Program-made: the position numbers and the translations under genes
Notes under the pieces: generated by a model
Told to the model about the DNA's origin: nothing
The model's database searches: none
What the model saw: only the letters and a program-made list of their open reading frames with translations
From: Aricia agestis
Taxonomy: Eukaryota; Arthropoda; Insecta; Lepidoptera; Lycaenidae
NCBI RefSeq assembly: GCF_905147365.1
Contig: NC_056428.1
Coordinates: forward strand, 12,678,001 to 12,742,000
Reading direction: 5' to 3'
Length of the DNA stretch: 64,000 nucleotides
Shown here: positions 1 to 10,528 of the stretch, in pieces
Numbering within the stretch: the first letter of the stretch is position 1
Layout of the letters: each line of letters opens with the position of its first letter

Positions 1-660
1 ATATCCAAACGTGAAAAACAGTCTTGACTTTTTATACGATTTCTGTTATGGAATCTTCTAGAGTCTAGACTGAGAAATATTATTACTTTAGCGAGTGTTC
101 AATTGAAATGATTGTTCTTGAATATCAATTGTCTTCAACCTTGGGCCACCTTCAACGATTGAAGATTCTTCTCCTTATTTAACATTATGTTACATAACAT
201 CTAGATACAAAACATATGCATTAAATTCTGATCAATGTGAAAATGGTAACTAAATGTTAAACCAAAACTAAGAATCGCATTTTGTCAAAAATTTGTGTTT
301 TAGTTTTACTTGGCTTGCGCCCAGTCAACAGAAATGTCTTCGTTGCCCATCATCCTAATAAATTATTATAAATACTGATTGTCTGTCTGTCCATTTGTCT
401 GTCGGTTAAATAGGTATGAAGATACTTTAGATTCCAAAGACTTATTTGATATTTCTATAGCGACAAAATGTAGAGTTACTAGTTTTATTTCAGCGCAAAA
501 TATAAAAGTAAAATTAGTGATATATCTAGATATTGATTCTAGAATCTAGAATTTTAATAATTAGAACACAGGAATGTCTGAAATCGGCGAATCGATATGC
601 ACACGATCGGTGTCCGTTACTAAAACCGTTGCGATCCAGTGTCGATTACTTCGCAGTTAA

Positions 661-890
661 TTTACCCCTGCCAGGACCTTATGCTAACGATGTAGAGGTT
701 ATTTTCATAAAAGAGCTTAAGTAAAATAGCTCTTACTGTATTGTCGAATGTGTATTGCTGTATACTTGCACCTAATTTACCCCTAATAGAACCTTATGCT
801 AAAGCGGTAGAGGTTATTTTATTGAAGTGCTTAGGTAAAATCGATCCTACTGTACTATCGAATGTGTATTGTTGGACACTCCCCCCCTCA
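661..890 (+). repeat. 115-bp imperfect tandem duplication
   Basis: Two adjacent diverged copies start with TTTACCCCT at 661 and 776. Both contain CTTATGCTAA, GTAGAGGTTATTTT, an ACTGTA tract and TCGAATGTGTATTG. The pair is conserved in units 2 (33137-33366) and 3, so it predates the segmental duplication. Confidence 0.8.
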
Positions 891-1009
891 TTAAGTCAGT
901 TTTACCGAGTACCGACTCTAATTAGATGCTGCAGTTGCTGTCGTATTACTGCCTTATACATACCTACTGCGTTTACAGTAAAGGTATGATTCGGATCAAG
1001 GCAGCATGC

Positions 1010-1290
1010 AGCGGGTCGCCGCGACCCGCGACCCAAACAGCCACTGCTCACTATGAAGTTGTATGGAGGACTAAACAATCACGGCGACCCGCGTCGCGAG
1101 ACAGAGAGACCGGTCGCCGCGTAAAATAGCATACCGATGTCCGCGACCCGCGACCCGAGACTGTCGCCAAGACACTGCTTTGTATGTGTTTATATGGACG
1201 ACATTCCGATTACCGCGACGCGCGACACGAGACCGGTGGGCGTGGCGCGGCAAATTTCGATGAGCGCGACCCTGTCGCGTCGATAGCAGT
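1010..1290 (+). repeat. CG-rich patch of CGCGACCC-like words
   Basis: Against an AT-rich background this stretch repeats short words such as CGCGACCCGCGACCC, GGTCGC and CGCGACACGAGAC. It is CpG-dense and degenerate, without a fixed period. It also occurs in unit 2 (33486-33766) and, shortened by a deletion, in unit 3. Function unknown; it could be an eroded short tandem repeat or the end of a transposon. Confidence 0.6.
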
Positions 1291-1298
1291 ACCGCGAC

Positions 1299-1342
1299 AG
1301 CCGCAGGGCAGCTGTGGTATCTACCACAGCTGCCCTGCGGCT
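1299..1342. repeat. Near-perfect 44-bp palindrome
   Basis: Two 21-bp arms (1299-1319 and 1322-1342) are exact reverse complements separated by only two bases. Such a short-loop palindrome can extrude as a cruciform and is prone to deletion. The same structure is at 33775-33818 in unit 2; unit 3 has lost the left arm. Confidence 0.9.
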
Positions 1343-1377
1343 CGGCGTATTTCTAGATTCTATCTAGAAACACGCCG
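1343..1377. repeat. 35-bp hairpin next to the palindrome
   Basis: Arms 1343-1357 and 1363-1377 pair with one mismatch around a 5-base loop and contain TTCTAGA/TCTAGAA. It follows directly on the 44-bp palindrome and is retained in units 2 (33819-33853) and 3 (52832-52866). Confidence 0.8.
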
Positions 1378-1450
1378 ATAGGTTATTAATCATATCGAAA
1401 CCGAAAAGCAATGGAGGTATCAAAGTATGTAGGTAGGTATGAACTATAAT

Positions 1451-2482
1451 CTATACTATAATATTATAAATGCGAAAGTATCTCTGTCTGTCTGTCTGTC
1501 TGTCTGTCTTGCTTTCACGCCAAAACTACTGAACCGATTGCAATGAAATTTTGTATACAGTTATTCTAGAGTCTGAGAAAGGACATAGGCTACATTTTGA
1601 TGTGGGAAAATATCTTATTTCCATGAAAATATCGATGAAAATGAATTCGCATTGCGCGTGGCCAGCGCTCATCCCGGGGGTCCTGGGTTCGAGTCCCGCA
1701 GGCGGAACAAAAAGTTTTCGATGTTCCTGGGTCTTGGATGTGTATTAAAATAAAATTTCAAAAATCTTAAACATATTTTATGTATAATATTATAAAAAAT
1801 CCAGAAATATATCAATGCAATGAACATTTTAGTTCTAATACGATTCAACAGATGGCGTTTTATTTTTTACTTTATTGTAACATAGAACTAATCATACTTA
1901 TTAGTTAGTATGTTTTTGTTTATAGTTTTTAATACGTTAGAATATTATGTTTAATAATATTATCACTTGGTATAATAATAATCAATCTATCTTATCTTAT
2001 AGAACTCCTACTGCATTTCTAATCCATACTATCCATACTAATATTTTAAATGCGAAAGTATCTCTGTCTGTCTGTCTGTCTGTCTTGCTTTCACGCCAAA
2101 ACTACTGAACCGATTGCAATTAAATTTTGTACACAGTTATTCTAGAGTCTGAGAAAGGACATAGGCTACATTTTGATGTGGGAAAATATCTTATTTCCAT
2201 GAAAATATCGATGAAAATGAATTCGCATTGCGCGTGGCCAGCGCTCATCCCGGGGGTCCTGGGTTCGAGTCCCGCAGGCGGAACAAAAAGTTTTCAATGT
2301 TCCTGGGTCTTGGATGTGTATTAAAATAAAATTTCGAAAATCTTAAACATATTTTATGTATAATATTATAAAAAATCCAGAAATATATCGATGCAATGAA
2401 CATTTTAGTTCTAATACGATTCAACAGATGGCGTTTTATTTTTTACTTTATTGTAACATAGAACTAATCATACTTATTAGTT
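1451..2482 (+). repeat. Satellite A, two monomers, reversed orientation
   Basis: Two monomers about 576 bp apart. Each holds, in this strand, GCGAAAGTATCTCTGTCTG, a (GTCT)n run, CACGCCAAAACTACTGAACC, then a tRNA-like tail with a B-box match GGGTTCGAGTCCCG, then an AT-rich part with CAGATGGCGTTTTATTTTTT. All other A arrays in the unit face the other way. The 65-codon open frame in each monomer is a property of the repeat and is not called as a gene. The second array edge is exactly the start of satellite B. Confidence 0.9.
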
Positions 2483-5400
2483 ATGTTTTATGTTTCAAGT
2501 AGTGATGTAACGAATGTTGGATTTTTCAGATTCGCGAATGCGAATGCGATTGCGAATATTTATCTTCAACATTCGCGAATGCGAATGCGAATATTTTAAA
2601 ATTTCAAATAAAGCGCGCGTAAAATGTTCGACAGGTTTGACGTTTCGTGTCGGCTGTTTAAATTGAACATAACCGAACCGATATTGCTTATAGTCTGTCA
2701 AGAAAGTGAAGAAATTAAAAAGTGGCAACATCGTAGTGTCATCTCATTTTTCTTAGATTGATTTGAAAGGGAAAGACACTAAGATGTTGCCACTTTTTAA
2801 TTTCTTCACTTTCTTGACAGACAACAATTGAATGAATTTAGTCACAGCAAGTTCATTCTAAAAGTTTTGTTTTGTTTTGAGGTTAGTTTTATGTTTTATG
2901 TTTCAAGTAGTGATGAAACGAATGTTGGATTTTTCAGATTCGCGAATGTGAATGCGATTGCGAATATTTATCTTCAACATTCGCGAATGCGAATGCGATT
3001 GCGAATATTTATCTTAAACGTTCGCGAATGCGAATGCGAATATTTTAAAATTTCAAAAAAAGCGCGCGTTAAATGTTCGACAGGTTTGACGTTTCGTGCC
3101 GGCTATGTTTAAATTGAACATAACCGAACCGATATTGCTTATAGTCTGTCAAGAAAGTGAAGAAATTAAAAAGTGGCAACATCGTAGTGTCATCCCATTT
3201 TTCTTAGATTGATTTGAAAGGGAAAGACACTAAGATGTTGCCACTTTTTAATTTCTTCACTTTCTGGACAGACTATAATTGAATGAATTTAGTCACAGAA
3301 AGTTCATTCTAAAAGTTTTGTTTTGTTTTGAGGTTAGTTTTATGTTTTATGTTTCAAGTAGTGATGTAACGAATGTTGGATTTTTCAGATTCGCGAATGC
3401 GAATGCTATTGCGAATATTTATCTTCAACATTCGCGAATGCTATTGCGAATATTTATCTTCAACATTCGCGAATGCGAATGCGAATATTTTAAAATTTCA
3501 AAAAAAAGCGCGCGTAAAATGTTCGACAGGATTGACGTTTTGTGTCGGCTATGTTTAAATAAACATAACCGAACCGATATTGCTTATAGTCTGTCAAGAA
3601 AGTGTAGAAATTAAAAAGTGGCAACATCGTAGTGTCATCCCATTTTTCTTAGATTGATTTGAAAGGGAAAGACACTAAGATGTTGCCACTTTTTAATTTC
3701 TTCACTTTCTTGACAGACTATAATTGAATGAATTTTGTCACAGAAAGTTCATTCTAAAAGTTTTGTTTTGTTTTGAGGTTAGTTTTATGTTTTATGTTTC
3801 AAGAAGTGATGTAACGAATGTTGGATTTTTCAGATTCGCGAATGCGAATGCTATTGCGAATATTTATCTTCAACATTCGCGAATGCGAATGTGATTGCGA
3901 ATATTTATCTTCAGCGTTCGCGAATGCGAATGCGAATATTTTAAAATTTCAAAAAAAGCGCGCGTAAAATGTTCGACAGGTTTGACGTTTCGTGTCGGCT
4001 ATGTTTAAATTGAACATAACCGAACCGATATTGCTTATAGTCTGTCAAGAAAGTGAAGAAATTAAAAAGTGGCAACATCGTAGTGTCATCCCATTTTTCT
4101 TAGATTGATTTGAAAGGGAAAGACACTAAGATGTTGCCACTTTTTAATTTCTTCACTTTCTGGACAGACTATAATTGAATGAATTTAGTCACAGAAAGTT
4201 CATTCTAAAAGTTTTGTTTTGTTTTGAGGTTAGTTTTATGTTTTATGTTTCAAGTAGTGATGTAACGAATGTTGGATTTTTCAGATTCGCGAATGCGAAT
4301 GCTATTGCGAATATTTATCTCCAACATTCGCGAATGCGAATGCGAATATTTTAAAATTTCAAAAAAAGCGCGCGTAAAATGTTCGACAGGTTTGACGTTT
4401 CGTGTCGGCTATGTTTAAATTGAACATAACCGAACCGATATTGCTTATAGTCTGTCAAGAAAGTGAAGAAATTAAAAAGTGGCAACAACGTAGTGTCATC
4501 CCATTTCTCTTAGATTGATTTGAAAGGGAAAGACACTAAGATGTTGCAACTTTTTAATTTCTTCACTTTCTTGACAGACTATAATTGAATGAATTTAGTC
4601 ATAGAAATTCATTCTAAAAGTTTTGTTTTGTTTTGAGGTTAGTTTTATGTTTTATGTTTCAAGTAGTGATGTAACGAATGTTGGATTTTTCAGATTCGCG
4701 AATGCGAATGCGATTGCGAATATTTATCTTCAACATTCGCGAATGCGAATATTTTAAAATTTCAAAAAAAGCGCGCGTTAAATGTTCGACAGGTTTGACG
4801 TTTCGTGTCGGCTATGTTTAAATTGAACATAACCGAACCGATATTGCTTATAGTCTGTCAAGAAAGTGAAGAAATTAAAAAGTGGCAACATCGTAGTGTC
4901 ATCCCATTTTTCTTAGATTGATTTGAAAGGGAAAGACACTAAGATGTTGCCACTTTTTAATTTCTTCACTTTCTTGACAGACTACAATTGAATGAATTTA
5001 GTCACAGCAAGTTCATTCTAAAAGTTTTGTTTTGTTTTGAGGTTAGTTTTATGTTTTATGTTTCAAGTAGTGATGTAACGAATGTTGGATTTTTCAGATT
5101 CGCAAATACGAATGCGATTGCGAATATTTATCTTCAACATTCGCGAATGCGAATGTGATTGCGAATATTTATCTTCAGCGTTCGCGAATGCGAATGCGAA
5201 TATTTTAAAATTTCAAAAAAAGCGCGTAAAATGTTCGACAGGTTTGACGTTTCGTGTCGGCTATGTTTAAATTGAACATAACCGAACCGATATTGCTTAT
5301 AGTCTGTCAAAAAAGTGAAGAAATTAAAAAGTGGCAACATCGTAGTGTCATCCCATTTTTCTTAGATTGATTTGAAAGGGAAAGACACTAAGATGTTGCC

Positions 5401-6560
5401 ACTTTTTAATTTCTTCACTTTCTTGACAGACTATAATTGAATGAATTTAGTCACAGAAAGTTCATTCTAAAAGTTTTGTTTTGTTTTGAGGTTAGTTTTA
5501 TGTTTTATGTTTCAAGAAGTGATGTAACGAATGTTGGATTTTTCAGATTCGCGAATGCGAATGCTATTGCGAATATTTATCTTCAACATTCGCGAATGCG
5601 AATATTTTAAAATTTCAAAAAAAGCGCGCGTTAAATGTTCGACAGGTTTGACGTTTCGTGTCGGCTATGTTTAAATTGAACATAACCGAACCGATATTGC
5701 TTATAGTCTGTCAAGAAAGTGAAGAAATTAAAAAGTGGCAACATCGTAGTGTCATCCCATTTTTCTTAGATTGATTTGAAAGGGAAAGACACTAAGATGT
5801 TGCCACTTTTTAATTTCTTCACTTTCTTGACAGACTACAATTGAATGAATTTAGTCACAGCAAGTTCATTCTAAAAGTTTTGTTTTGTTTTGAGGTTAGT
5901 TTTATGTTTTATGTTTCAAGTAGTGATGTAACGAATGTTGGATTTTTCAGATTCGCGAATGCGAATGCGATTGCGAATATTTATCTTCAACATTCGCGAA
6001 TGCGAATGTGATTGCGAATATTTATCTTCAGCGTTCGCGAATGCGAATGCGAATATTTTAAAATTTCAAAAAAAGCGCGTAAAATGTTCGACAGGTTTGA
6101 CGTTTCGTGTCGGCTATGTTTAAATTGAACATAACCGAACCGATATTGCTTATAGTCTGTCAAAAAAGTGAAGAAATTAAAAAGTGGCAACATCGTAGTG
6201 TCATCCCATTTTTCTTAGATTGATTTGAAAGGGAAAGACACTAAGATGTTGCCACTTTTTAATTTCTTCACTTTCTTGACAGACTATAATTGAATGAATT
6301 TAGTCACAGAAAGTTCATTCTAAAAGTTTTGTTTTGTTTTGAGGTTAGTTTTATGTTTCAAGTAGTGATGTAACGAATGTTGGATTTTTCAGATTCGCGA
6401 ATGCGAATGCGATTGCGAATATTTATCTTCAACATTCGCGAACGCGAATGCGAATGCGAATATTTTAAAATTTCAAAAAAAGCGCGCGTAAAATGTTCGA
6501 CAGTTTTGACGTATCGTGTCGGCTATGTTTAAATTGAACATAACCGAACCGATATTGCTT
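2483..6560 (+). repeat. Satellite B array, nine MITE-bearing monomers
   Basis: Monomers of 403-451 bp. MITE starts (TAGTCTGTCA) lie at 2691, 3142, 3587, 4038, 4448, 4851, 5300, 5704 and 6153. Each monomer consists of the foldback MITE, a spacer with TTTTGTTTTGTTTTGAGG, a block of GCGAATGC words (TTCGCGAATGCGAATGCG followed by GCGAATATTTATC), and a 3' part with AAAGCGCGCG and GAACATAACCGAACCGATAT. The ~45-bp length steps come from one versus two copies of the GCGAAT-rich sub-block. A 449+404 pair is repeated, giving an 853-bp dimer at about 4851-6556. Confidence 0.92.
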
Positions 6561-7490
6561 ACTAGCTGTTGCCCGCGACTTCGTCCGCGTGGACTTCAGT
6601 TTATAGCGCGCGATGTCAACAAAATTGGTGTCAAAAGCTTTTATAAAAAAAACCTGGTACCCCTTAAATCAATACAGCTGTGCAGTGTGCACACAATAAG
6701 TATTTCATTTTTTTATATTAAACTTTATATTTTATGCCAAATTTTAAAGCTTATTTAGCCCTCCAATTACACAACTTTACCCATAAACTATTTATCATTG
6801 ATAGATTTAAGGTTACGTCACTGCACAGATAAAGTACTGAGTTATTTAATACCGTAGAATAGATATAACAATCGAAAAAAATCGAAACTTAAATGTGAGA
6901 TGATACCACGTCTTACAGAAAGACTTTTGAGCAAGCGTCAGCGCGATGTAGAAGACGCACGGCGCCATCTATTATGAATTGTTGGAACTAACTTAATTTG
7001 GACAAATTTACGCATTTTCACCCCCTTAAAACCCTTTTTTCCAGTAAAAAAGTAGCCTATGTCCTTTCTCAGGCTTTAGACTATCTGTATACAAAATTTC
7101 ATTACAATCGGTTCGGAAGTTTTGGCGTTTGGCGTGAAAGCGAGACTGACAGACAGACAGACAAAGATACTTTTGGCGTTTGGCGTGAAAGCGAGATTGA
7201 CAGACAGACAGAGATACTTTCGCATTTATAATATTAGTATAGATTATGTGCACACTGCTCAGCTGTTTTTGGGTATTTTTATTAATTAAGGGCCGCGCTA
7301 CACCGGAATGGCGCTGCCATGCGAGGCGAGCACTTTCAGCGCTGCCATTCCGGTGTAGCGCGGCCCTAAGAGGTGTACCACTTACCAGGGTTTTAAAAAG
7401 TTTTTAAATTTGACACAAATTTTGTTGACACCGCGCGCTATAAACTATTAATTAAAGTCCACGCAGACGATGTCGCGGGCAACAGCTAGT
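6561..7490 (+). mobile_element. Z element copy 1, long inverted ends
   Basis: Starts ACTAGCTGTTGCCCGCGAC and ends with its inverted counterpart GTCGCGGGCAACAGCTAGT. Similarity between the two ends runs for roughly 110 bp through GCGCGC, GTTGACA and the CCTGGTA part. It also contains the 3' portion shared with satellite A (AGCCTATGTCCTTTCTCAG, ACAG repeats, GCATTTATAATATTAGTAT). A TAA-flanked MITE sits inside at 7290-7366. The ends resemble widespread lepidopteran repeats. I see no transposase, so it is non-autonomous or composite. Confidence 0.8.
7290..7366. mobile_element. 77-bp TAA-flanked foldback MITE in Z1
   Basis: Terminal inverted repeats beginning GGGCCGCGCTACACCGGAAT (about 24 bp) are flanked by TAA on both sides (7287-7289 and 7367-7369). 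A 3-bp TAA target duplication with GGGC-type ends suits the PIF/Harbinger (Tourist-like) group; that assignment is inference. Copies are inside every Z element: 13554-13630, 17070-17146, 38470-38546 and 56687-56763. Confidence 0.75.
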
Positions 7491-9447
7491 TATGAATAAA
7501 AACAATATTATATAGTAAAGTAAGTATGATTAGTGCTGTTACAATAATAAAGTAAAAAATAAAACGCCATCTGTTTTCATATATTACAATTAAAATGTTG
7601 ATTGCATTGATATATTTTCTGGATGGAATATAGGCCAACACGGTACACTCGAACTCCTTTATTTTAGAGCGCCTTCTGTTGTCAACTTGTCACATATATT
7701 AGAAATGCAGTAGGAGTTCTATAAGATAAGATAGATTGATTATTATTATACCAAGTTATAATATTATTAAATATAATATTCTAACGCATTAAAAACTATA
7801 AACATAAACATACTAACTAATAAGTATGATTAGTTCTATGTTACAATAAAGTAAAAAATAAAACGCCATCTGCTGAATCGTATTAGAACTAAAATGTTCA
7901 TTGCATCGATATATTTCTGGATTTTTTATAATATTATACATAAAATATGTTTAAGATTTTTGAAATTTTATTTTATTTAATACACGTCCAAGACCCAGGA
8001 ACATTGAAAACTTTTTGTTCCGCCTGCGAGACTCGAACCCAGGACCCCCGGGATGAGCGCTGGCCACGCGCAATGCGAATTCATTTTCATCGATATTTTC
8101 ATGGAAATAAAATATTTTCCCACATCAAAATGTAGCCTATGTCCTTTCTCAGACTCTAGAATAACTGTGTACAAAATTTCATTGCAATCGGTTCACTAGT
8201 TTTGGCGTGAAAGCAAGACAGACAGACAGACAGAGATACTTTCGCATTTATAATATTAGTATGGATAGTATGGATTAGAAATGCAGTAGGAGTTCTATAA
8301 GATAAGATAGATTGATTATTATTATACCAAGTGATAATATTATTAAACATAATATTCTAACGTATTAAAAACTATAAACAAAAACATACTAACTAATAAG
8401 TATGATTAGTTCTATGTTATTTTAAAGTAAAAAATAAAACGCCATCTGCTGAATCGTATTAGAACTAAAATGTTTATTGCATCGATATATTTCTGGATTT
8501 TTTATAATATTATACATAAAATATGTTTAAGATTTTCGAAATTTTATTTTAATAGTCATCCAAGACCCAGGAACATTGAAAACTTTTTGTTCCGCCTGCG
8601 GGACTTGAACCCAGGACCCCCGGAATGAGCGCTGGCCACGCGCAATGCGAATTCATTTTCATCGATATTTTCATGGAAATAAGATATTTTCCCACATCAA
8701 AATGTAGCCTATGTCCTTTCTCAGACTCTAGAATAACTGTGTACAAAATTTCATTGCAATCGGTTCAGTAGTTTTAGCGTGAAAGCAAGACAGACAGACA
8801 GACAGAGATACTTTCGCATTTATAATATTAGTATGGATATTAGTATGGATAGTATGGATTAGAAATGCAGTAGGAGTTCTATAAGATAAGATAGATTGAT
8901 TATTATTATACCAAGTGATAATATTACTAAACATAATATTCTAACGTATTAAAAACTATAAACAAAAACATACTAACTAATAAGTATGATTAGTTCTATG
9001 TTACAATAAAGTAAAAAATAAAACGCCATCTGTTGAATCGTATTAGAACTAAAATGTTCATTGCATCGATATATATTTCTGGATTTTTTATAATATTATA
9101 CATAAAATATGTTTAAGATTTTTGAAATTTTATTTAAATACACATCCAAGACCCAGGAACATTGAAAACTTTTTGTTCCGCCTGCGGGACTCGAACCCAG
9201 GACCCCCGGGATGAGCGCTGGCCACGCGCAATGCGAATTCATTTTCATCGATATTTTCATGGAAATAAGATATTTTCCCGCATCAAAATGTAGCCTATGT
9301 CCTTTCTCAGACTCTAGAATAACTGTGTACAAAATTTCATTGCAATCGGTTCAGTAGTTTTGGCGTGAAAGCAAGACAGACAGACAGACAGAGATACTTT
9401 CGCATTTATAATATTAGTATGGATAGTATGGATTAGAAATGCAGTAG
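7491..9447 (-). repeat. Satellite A array before the helicase insertion
   Basis: Begins with a diverged A-like segment fused to Z, then about three full monomers (tRNA-like parts near 7977-8174, 8549-8746 and 9096-9293; spacings 572 and 547). The last monomer is interrupted at 9447 by the helicase retrocopy. B-box-like motif on this strand: GGGTTCGAGTCCCG, with one copy (8549) reading GGGTTCAAGTCCCG. Confidence 0.88.
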
Positions 9448-10528
9448 TGTCATCCTCATTGGATATATTAACCAACTTCCGTTTATAGAGCGTGAAAACC
9501 TCTTTAAACTTAATTACACTCGTCCAAACTTGGTAACCAGCATCACCCAGGAGTTGTCTTGCACACACAGGAGCCCTATGGATGTGGCATACGCCTTAAA
9601 CATGGTCTATAATAACATCTATTCATCGAAGGAAATTGTGCGGTCCCTAAAGCTAATGAAGTATACAGGAGCGAGAATACCTAAAACCGATCTAAATACC
9701 CTGTATCTTGTCCACACACAAGAGGAGAAAGCAGCCCTCACTAATACAGGCTATGGATCGGGAACGGACTCTCGCGTCCTCACAATCCATGAAGCTCAGG
9801 GATTAACGAGTCCTTCGGTGATCATCATACAGACCAAGTCCCGAAAGCTGGCAATCCATGACAGCGTTCCTCATGCAGTTGTAGCTATATCCCGGCACAC
9901 TAACACCTGTGTCTATTACACTGACACTGATGGAGACGCTGTGGCAAGCTTCATAAAAAGAGCCACGGAGGTGTCAACCGAACACATAAAAGATTATAAT
10001 ATAAAAATGGCTATGAAAGACAGGAACGATAAAGTCCTAAGCCACATGGCGGGTAGATTCGACACAGAACGATATCTTTTTAACAACCTAGAAACTCCAC
10101 CCAGCTTGAGTGACCCCTCTCCACCAAGCCAATGTCACAACATCTAAAGGCAAAGGGTGGAGCAGCATAAAATCTAAGGAAATCGGAAAATGTCGGATCT
10201 ACTAGCCGCCACACTGACTGGGACCTCACCGTTCAAAACATTAATATTATTATTATGCAATTTATAAAACAATAAATGTATATATTTATTTATTATATGT
10301 ATAACATATTATACTCTATTCTATTAAATATACATATACACATAAAAAAAAAAGAAAAAAAAAAAAAAAAAGATTGTCCATGGCGTGATGGCCCACAATT
10401 AATTAAAATTCATAATATTATTTCAATTATCCTTGGTGCGAAAAATCTAAATAATAAAATAACAAAAAAAGGATATGGACGAACAGTCTATAGACGGCCC
10501 CAATTTTATAATAAAAAATAAAAAAAAA
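9448..10528 (+). mobile_element. Retrocopy carrying an RNA-virus-type helicase fragment
   Basis: A foreign segment splits a satellite A monomer. It starts abruptly inside a coding sequence (5' truncation), ends in a poly(A) tract (10512-10528), and is bounded by a direct repeat TGCAGTAG extendable to AAATGCAGTAG (9437-9447 and 10526-10536). Truncation, A-tail and ~8-11-bp target duplication are the marks of LINE-type target-primed reverse transcription. A second internal A-tract lies at 10344-10371, followed by ~140 bp of different sequence, suggesting a chimeric template. Confidence 0.85.
9449..10147 (+). pseudogene. Superfamily 1 RNA-virus helicase fragment (endogenous viral-like)
   Basis: An open frame of 232 codons enters from the insertion edge; the first internal ATG is not its start. 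Residues 1-11 resemble helicase motif III (GYINQLPF where GD..Q is usual), residues 112-118 read TIHEAQG (motif V) and residues 145-152 VAISRHTN (motif VI). These are hallmarks of the C-terminal half of the positive-strand RNA virus helicase 1 family. Walker A and B motifs are absent because the copy is 5' truncated, so it cannot encode a working ATPase. The frame has no stop until 10145, and a host transcript with its own stop and poly(A), rather than a whole viral genome, may have been the template. The specific virus group cannot be named from this alone. Confidence 0.72.

Larger units (their letters stand above)
1..1450 (+). other. Unit head, no gene recognised
   Basis: Single-copy-like sequence at the start of each unit (also 32477-33926 and 51576-52939). 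Short open frames occur (for example 533-724 and 741-989), but none shows a recognisable domain, and they overlap a tandem duplication and a CG-rich repeat patch, so I do not call them genes. Notable contents are the 115-bp duplication, the CGCGACCC-rich stretch and two hairpins, listed separately. Confidence 0.6.

Noticed and set aside
533..989. Short frames in the unit head as genes
   Set aside because: They overlap the 115-bp tandem duplication, share no domain and show no splice or promoter context.
1660..1710. Functional tRNA gene in satellite A
   Set aside because: Only the B box and part of the T-arm look right; the T-stem pairs poorly and no matching acceptor arm or anticodon stem was found at tRNA spacing.
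1551..1748. A 65-residue frame repeated in nearly every satellite A monomer, starting MYTVILESEKGHR
   Set aside because: It lies on the repeat, has no known domain, spans a tRNA-like segment and is broken in some monomers; its recurrence reflects the satellite, not selection on a protein.
2828..3112. Frames of 60-111 residues in satellite B with RECECEYF-like runs
   Set aside because: They translate the GCGAAT hexamer words and the MITE; length varies with sub-block number and there is no domain.
2483..6560. CRISPR array
   Set aside because: Repeats are hundreds of bases long without unique short spacers, in a eukaryotic context.
6516..6758. 80-residue frame at the start of Z (ITEPILLTSCCPRLRPRG)
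   Set aside because: It crosses the B/Z junction and translates the inverted terminal repeat; the same string appears wherever the junction occurs.
9530..10147. Helicase frame as an intact gene starting at an internal codon
   Set aside because: The frame is open upstream to the insertion edge and begins within motif III; ATPase motifs are missing, so it is a truncated retrocopy.
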